NCBI GenBank assembly: GCA_027625915.1
Contig: JANTQA010000051.1
Location: 682,501-746,500, forward strand
Source: Anaeramoeba flamelloides
Lineage: Eukaryota; Metamonada; Anaeramoebidae
Length of the DNA stretch: 64,000 nucleotides
Reading direction: 5' to 3'
Position 1 is the stretch's first letter, and each line of letters opens with the position of its first letter. Shown piece by piece: positions 59,298 through 64,000 of the stretch. Below the pieces are notes generated by a model. The model was given only the letters and a program-made list of their open reading frames with translations, was not told the DNA's origin and searched no databases. The position numbers and the translations under genes are program-made.

Positions 59298-60178
59298 TAT
59301 TTAAATTTTGTTGTTGATTTATTGAAATATATTATTCTTGTCTATTTTTTCATATTAATCTTTAAACACCGAAAATCCTAAACAAAATTATCAAAAATTA
59401 AATTTTTTATTATCTTTTAAATTATAAAAAATTAAGTATTTTTTTCTTTGTATTACAACTTTCACATATATTTTTAGAAGCAATTCACAATTTATAGGAT
59501 CTTTTCTATGTTGAAGTATTCCACTCATTTTTTTTCTTTTAATATTAAATATTACCAATTCTTGTTGTAAAAATTAAAATCAGTATAAAAAGGGATAAAA
59601 TTAAAAAAAAAAAAAAATTTGTTTATAATTTTATGTAAGTAGAAGATAATATTTGAACTTATTTGTAAAGTTTTTAAGTAAAATGGTTAATTGAGGAATT
59701 TTTAAGTGGAAAAGCAAACAAAAAACAATGTTTACCAGTAATCTCTCAATAAATTGTAAATTTTTAATTAAAAAAAAAAAAAGAAAAAACTTTTTTTAAT
59801 TTTTTCTTTTAAAATATATTTCAATTTTTGAATTTAAAAGCAATTTCTTTATTTTTTTATTGTAAAATCTTTCTATTTCTGCTTAATTTTAATGTAATTT
59901 ATTTCTATATTATAATTTTCTATATTTAACAATGCAATTATTTTCGAATATTCGTTCTGTAAAAAAATAACCCAATTGGAAACAGAAAAAAAAAAAAAAT
60001 CCACATTAGATTTTTCAAGTGTTAAATTTGTATCAATTTGGAAATAGTACAATTTTCTTCAATATTAAAAATAACCTAAATGTATAAATGGAGTCAAATT
60101 TAAATAAAATTACTAATAATAAAAAAAAACAATAATCTCAATTACCTTTCTTGTTTTTTATTGTAAAAAAACAAATTA

Positions 60179-60200
60179 TAATATATATATATATATATAG
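60179..60200. repeat. (AT)n microsatellite
   Basis: A short uninterrupted AT dinucleotide run. Confidence 0.9.
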
Positions 60201-61453
60201 TAATGTTAAAATGTATACTAATAATTAAACATACTTTTTTTTACTAGAAAATTTAATCTTTTTAAACACAGAAAATTCTATCTTGTGAATTAACCCAGAA
60301 AAGTTTTATACTATTTTAGAAAAATTGATAAATTTGGCAAAAAAAATAACATATTAAGACATCACATTTTGAACATGGTTAGCCAAAAGAAAAGGTTTAC
60401 ATTAATAATTATACCCTTAATTTTTTTTTTTTTGAATATTATTGTAAATTTTTTGTGTAAATAAACTTTGTTTCAGTAAAAGCACCTATTATTTTTTTTT
60501 TAAATGATATAATTTTTTTATGATTGATCTTTGTAGAATAAATAAGAATTAAGAAGAAAAACATGAATCAAAGAATTCTTGGTAAAATTATGAAATAAAA
60601 ACTAAATAAATCAATAAATTTTCTTAAAAATAGAAAAAAACTCAAATTCCTCGTTCTTTATTGAGAAAAACAACAATGATCATTTTGATCTTAATTAAAA
60701 CTCAAATAAAAACATTTTCAATAAAAATCAATATTATTTCTCTACAATCATTTTTAATATTTTAGTAACATTAAAATAACAGGTTTTTACTTTACAAAAT
60801 CAAAATTGCAATAAAAAAAATAAGAAAACTAATTAGGTAGTCAAAAAAAAAACTAAAAAAAAAAAAAACAAAATAAGAAAAAATAAATATCAATTTTGAA
60901 ATTTCCAAAATAAAAATTTATTCTTCTAATATCGATATAAACCCTTTATATTATTTAATTTGACCATCAATAACTGGATTTCTTTAACTGCAAAATGATT
61001 TTTAATTATTATTTAAAATGAAAAAAACTTTTTTTTTTTAATTTGGAAAGGTATTTTATGTGTATGATAACGGAAACGGGAAAAATAATTATTTTTTGAT
61101 TTTATAAAATTATTTAATTATTTATTTTTCTAGTTAATAATTAATTATAAATAAAAAAAATATAAATAAAATTCTTTTTCCAAAACAATAGATTAAAAAA
61201 AAAGAAAAAATCTAATTGTTTTCATTGCAAAATCAATTTATTCTGATTTGAAACATTTTATATTTTTTTTTTGGGGTATATTAATTAACCTCAATTTTAA
61301 TTAATAGAAATGTCAAAATAAGTCACCAAAATGTATACAAAAAAATTTTTAGCTTACCGAAAAAAAAAAAATAGAAAATAATATAAAAACAAAATTAATG
61401 TATAATTAACAAATGAAGTTCTTAGTCATTTTAATTAACTGAATATTAAACTA

Positions 61454-61998
61454 AACCCTGATTAAAAAATTTTCAAAATACCAAAATTCAATTTTAAAAA
61501 AAATAAAATAAAAATTTTTTTATCAATTCTCAAAGAAATAACAAATTAGAACTATTTACTAATTGAAAGCCTAAAACATCTTTACAAATTACACTATTCA
61601 CAAAATAAAAAATAAATAATTATCAATACTAATAAATCATGTGTGTGTTAAAAATTTTGGAGAGAGCAAAACAAAAAAAAATACATTATTAACTTTGTTA
61701 AAATACTATTAGGAATATTGATCGATCAACTGTTAGATACTACCAACGAATTTTATTTAAGTCCCTCTGTTTGGAACAACTCAATTTTAACATAATATTC
61801 AATTGTTGAAAAAAAAATTTGATCGAACGAAACAAGTTAAGTAATTCAAAAAAAGAAATGAAAACAAAAAACCAAAAGATAAAAAAAATGATTTTCATAT
61901 TTTACAAAAATCAAAATTATTTCCATTTTGAATGAAATTGTATTATTGTGATTGTTTGGAACTATTTTAGTTGTGTGGAAAATTTTGATTTTTTAGTT
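61454..61998 (-). mobile_element. family B MITE, inverted copy
   Basis: 545 bp between TA at 61452-61453 and 61999-62000. The left end ACCCTGATTAAAAAATTTTC and right end GTGTGGAAAATTTTGATTTT are degraded family ends. The interior has ATTGATCGATCAACTGTTAG near 61718 and GATCGAACGAAACAAGTTAA near 61822, as reverse complements of the plus-strand copies. Confidence 0.75.
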
Positions 61999-63818
61999 TA
62001 ATTCTATTAGATTTAACAACCTTCTGTATTATAATTTTTTTGATGGAATTGACAAGTGTAAAAAGTTTGATTTGATTTGTTTGGATATTTTTTTTTTTAT
62101 TTATTTTGGATATCACCTTTCTTTTAGATATGAAATCTGCATTATTTTTTCAAAAATGGGTAAAATCAATACTAAGAATTATAATATTATTTAATTATTT
62201 CAAAGTCTGGTTGCGTTTGATATACAAATTCTTTTCTTGTGTATTTCTAGTATCTTTCATTGGGAAATATGTTTTACCGGAATTGAAATTCTATCACATC
62301 TTGACTCAGAGTTATATTATTATTTCTTTTTGATTTTTTTTTAAACTCGTCCAGTTATTTATTTATTTTTTTTGGGAAGGTATTTCCCCCTTAATATATT
62401 TTCAATATTTTTTTTTTCAATTCCTAAAAAATAAATTACTTTTTTTCCAAAAGTAGAATTTAACAAAGGTGTATTTTGATAAACAAAATGAGTGGTGCTT
62501 TTCCTAAAATTAGAAAATATGGTGTTTGTATTTTACTATTTGTATTATTTTTCAAAATTTTTTAAATGAAAAGTAACTCTTTTCTATTTGGAGTGTGAAC
62601 CAGTTATATACAAATTTTCAAATCCCTAACTTCAAATAATATCATTATAATCACTCCTTTCATGATTAATGGATTTCAGAGACGAACTTTTGGATAATAA
62701 TTAAAAAAATGAAATACTAATCTTGAAATTTTAAATTGGAAAAATTTTTCAATAGAGCATTTTCCTTTTTCATAAAGAAATAACAAAATAAATCACCTTT
62801 TTTAAAAACTCTATTTATAAAAGAAAAAATAGGAAAATATTAGTGAAAATAAAGTCCAATTTATTGGAAAACCCTCATAAAAAATATTTTTTATAAGACC
62901 TATATAACATTTTTATAACAAAATTTCCTTTTAAATGATGATTTTTTCAATATTTTTTTAAAAAAATATTCTTAAAACGAGATTTTTAAAGGTTACATCT
63001 TTTAGAACACATTTTTTAACAAAAATTTTTGTTATAAAAGGAGTTTTTATAAAAATTTACTCACTTTTTAACCATTTAGAAAACCTTTACAACACATTTA
63101 TGACATGCTAAAAAAAACAATTTTTATTAGGGAAATCCTTCAAATAAAACCGAAAAAATTTCAAATAAAAACCAATAATTTCTAATTTTCCTAAAACTCT
63201 ATTAACCAATTTGTTGTGAAACTTTTCTCAACAAATTCAAAAGATGGAAACTGATTTTTAAAAAATTCCTTTCCAATTGACTTATAAAAGACATAAAAGT
63301 TTCAGATCAAACAATTGAGAAACCAAATCAATATCAATAACAAAACAAAATGTGAATCTTTTTCCTCTTGTCTAAACTGGATAGATTAAATTCCTTCATT
63401 AGAAAATCCTTGAACAAATCAATAAATTTTGGTCTGTTGAGGTAGTTATAATCACCAGTAAGATTATGAAAAGATAATTTATAAAAGAAAAAATATATTT
63501 CTGAACAATTTTTCAAAAAAATATCTGTTTCTCCTTATAATAAACCAAATTCTTCTAGTGTCACACATTTAAAAAGCCAGAGATTTAAAGTGAATTATAA
63601 TCTTTAAATTTACTGATTTTTTTTCAACTTTTTGTTATTTGTCAAAAAAAAAGTTAACAAAAAAATGTAATTCAATAAATTTGTCGAAATAATTCAATTG
63701 TCATTCGATCTGAAAACAAAAAACCACCTCTTGTTTTTGTCATCTTTTTTTCCAAAATTTAAAGTTGTAAAATAGAGATCATTTTTTTAATTTTTTCACA
63801 AAAGGAATTATTGTTTTA

Positions 63819-64000
63819 ATGGTAAGTATTAAGATCAACTTTTTTTCTCTTTTTTAACCTCTTTAATCTTTCAATTTCTGGACACTTTTTCAAATCAAAT
63901 AGAAAACCGTCAACGATCTCCAGCATCCATCTTTTCTTCTGGGGATAACAAATTTAAATCAGGGAAATTTTGAAATAGCAACACAGGAGCTGGAAAATTC
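63819..64000 (+). CDS. possible TPR protein, first exons, cut by window end
   Basis: A weakly supported gene start. An ATG at 63819-63821 is followed at once by a GTAAGT donor. An 81 bp intron ends in AAATAG (AG at 63901-63902). The next exon is open in phase 0 to the window end and reads KTVNDLQHPSFLLGITNLNQ then GNFEIATQELEN. The spacing LG..xxx..G.FE.A resembles a tetratricopeptide repeat, a protein-interaction helix pair. This patch is distinctly richer in G/C than the preceding kilobases. The opposite strand is also open for about 29 codons, so strand is not certain. Confidence 0.35.

Larger units (their letters stand above)
57686..63818. other. intergenic, very A/T-rich
   Basis: Six kilobases with no supportable gene. 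Contents: family A copy 3 (58647-59297), an (AT)n run (60179-60200), an inverted family B copy (61454-61998) and 62890-63110, which resembles 3060-3520. Short frames, including 62106-62333, are low in complexity and unsupported. Confidence 0.5.

Noticed and set aside
62106-62333. 75-codon hydrophobic frame
   Set aside because: Compositionally like other A/T-derived frames, with no neighbours or motifs to support it as a membrane protein gene.
1-64000. Virus-like or LTR elements
   Set aside because: No long terminal repeats, reverse transcriptase, integrase or capsid-like segments were recognised in the frames or by eye.

Overview
This is a nuclear window from a very AT-rich, intron-bearing unicellular eukaryote. 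The evidence is GT-AG introns with GTAAGT/GTAAAT donors, a stand-alone intronless histone H2B gene, eukaryotic splicing and RNA polymerase genes, standard stop codons, and long A/T homopolymers everywhere outside exons. An RCC1-repeat protein carrying two BTB domains, a PAS-plus-coiled-coil protein, and charged low-complexity proteins fit a metamonad such as Anaeramoeba. That assignment is inference from family content only.

Genes are sparse: seven genes I can defend plus one at the right edge. Left to right: RPAC1/AC40, a shared subunit of RNA polymerases I and III (minus strand, two exons, 3.0 kb intron); SLU7, a second-step splicing factor (minus, single exon); a PAS-domain coiled-coil protein (plus, three exons, second intron 3.5 kb); histone H2B (plus); an RCC1-BTB-BTB protein (plus, two exons around a putative 9.8 kb intron); a Csm1/Pcs1-like chromosome-segregation protein (minus); a SAP-domain basic protein (plus); and the first exons of a possible TPR protein (plus, cut by the window end). 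They are unrelated housekeeping or signalling genes, with no sign of an operon.

Most of the remaining sequence is a mosaic of short non-autonomous DNA elements. Family B is a ~530-545 bp element with TA target sites and ~26 bp inverted ends (seven copies). Family A is a 600-730 bp relative with a poly-T core (three copies). Family C is a ~195 bp hairpin with 22 bp ends (two copies). A further group has ends reading TTAA-GGGA(G/C)TA (8154-9890, 14419-15790, 28139-29339, 39371-41943, plus fragments). There is also a 567 bp near-perfect palindrome at 53642-54208, a 762 bp foldback at 46361-47122, smaller foldbacks, and a direct-plus-inverted repeat module at 32165-33085. Many lie inside the long introns, which explains intron size. 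I saw no tRNA, rRNA, CRISPR array or virus-like element.

The most interesting points are the TTAA-GGGA element at 39371-41943, which is longer than its relatives and keeps traces of minus-strand coding sequence; the near-identical arms of the 53.6 kb palindrome; the Csm1-like protein; and the iron-sulfur-type cysteine motif in RPAC1.
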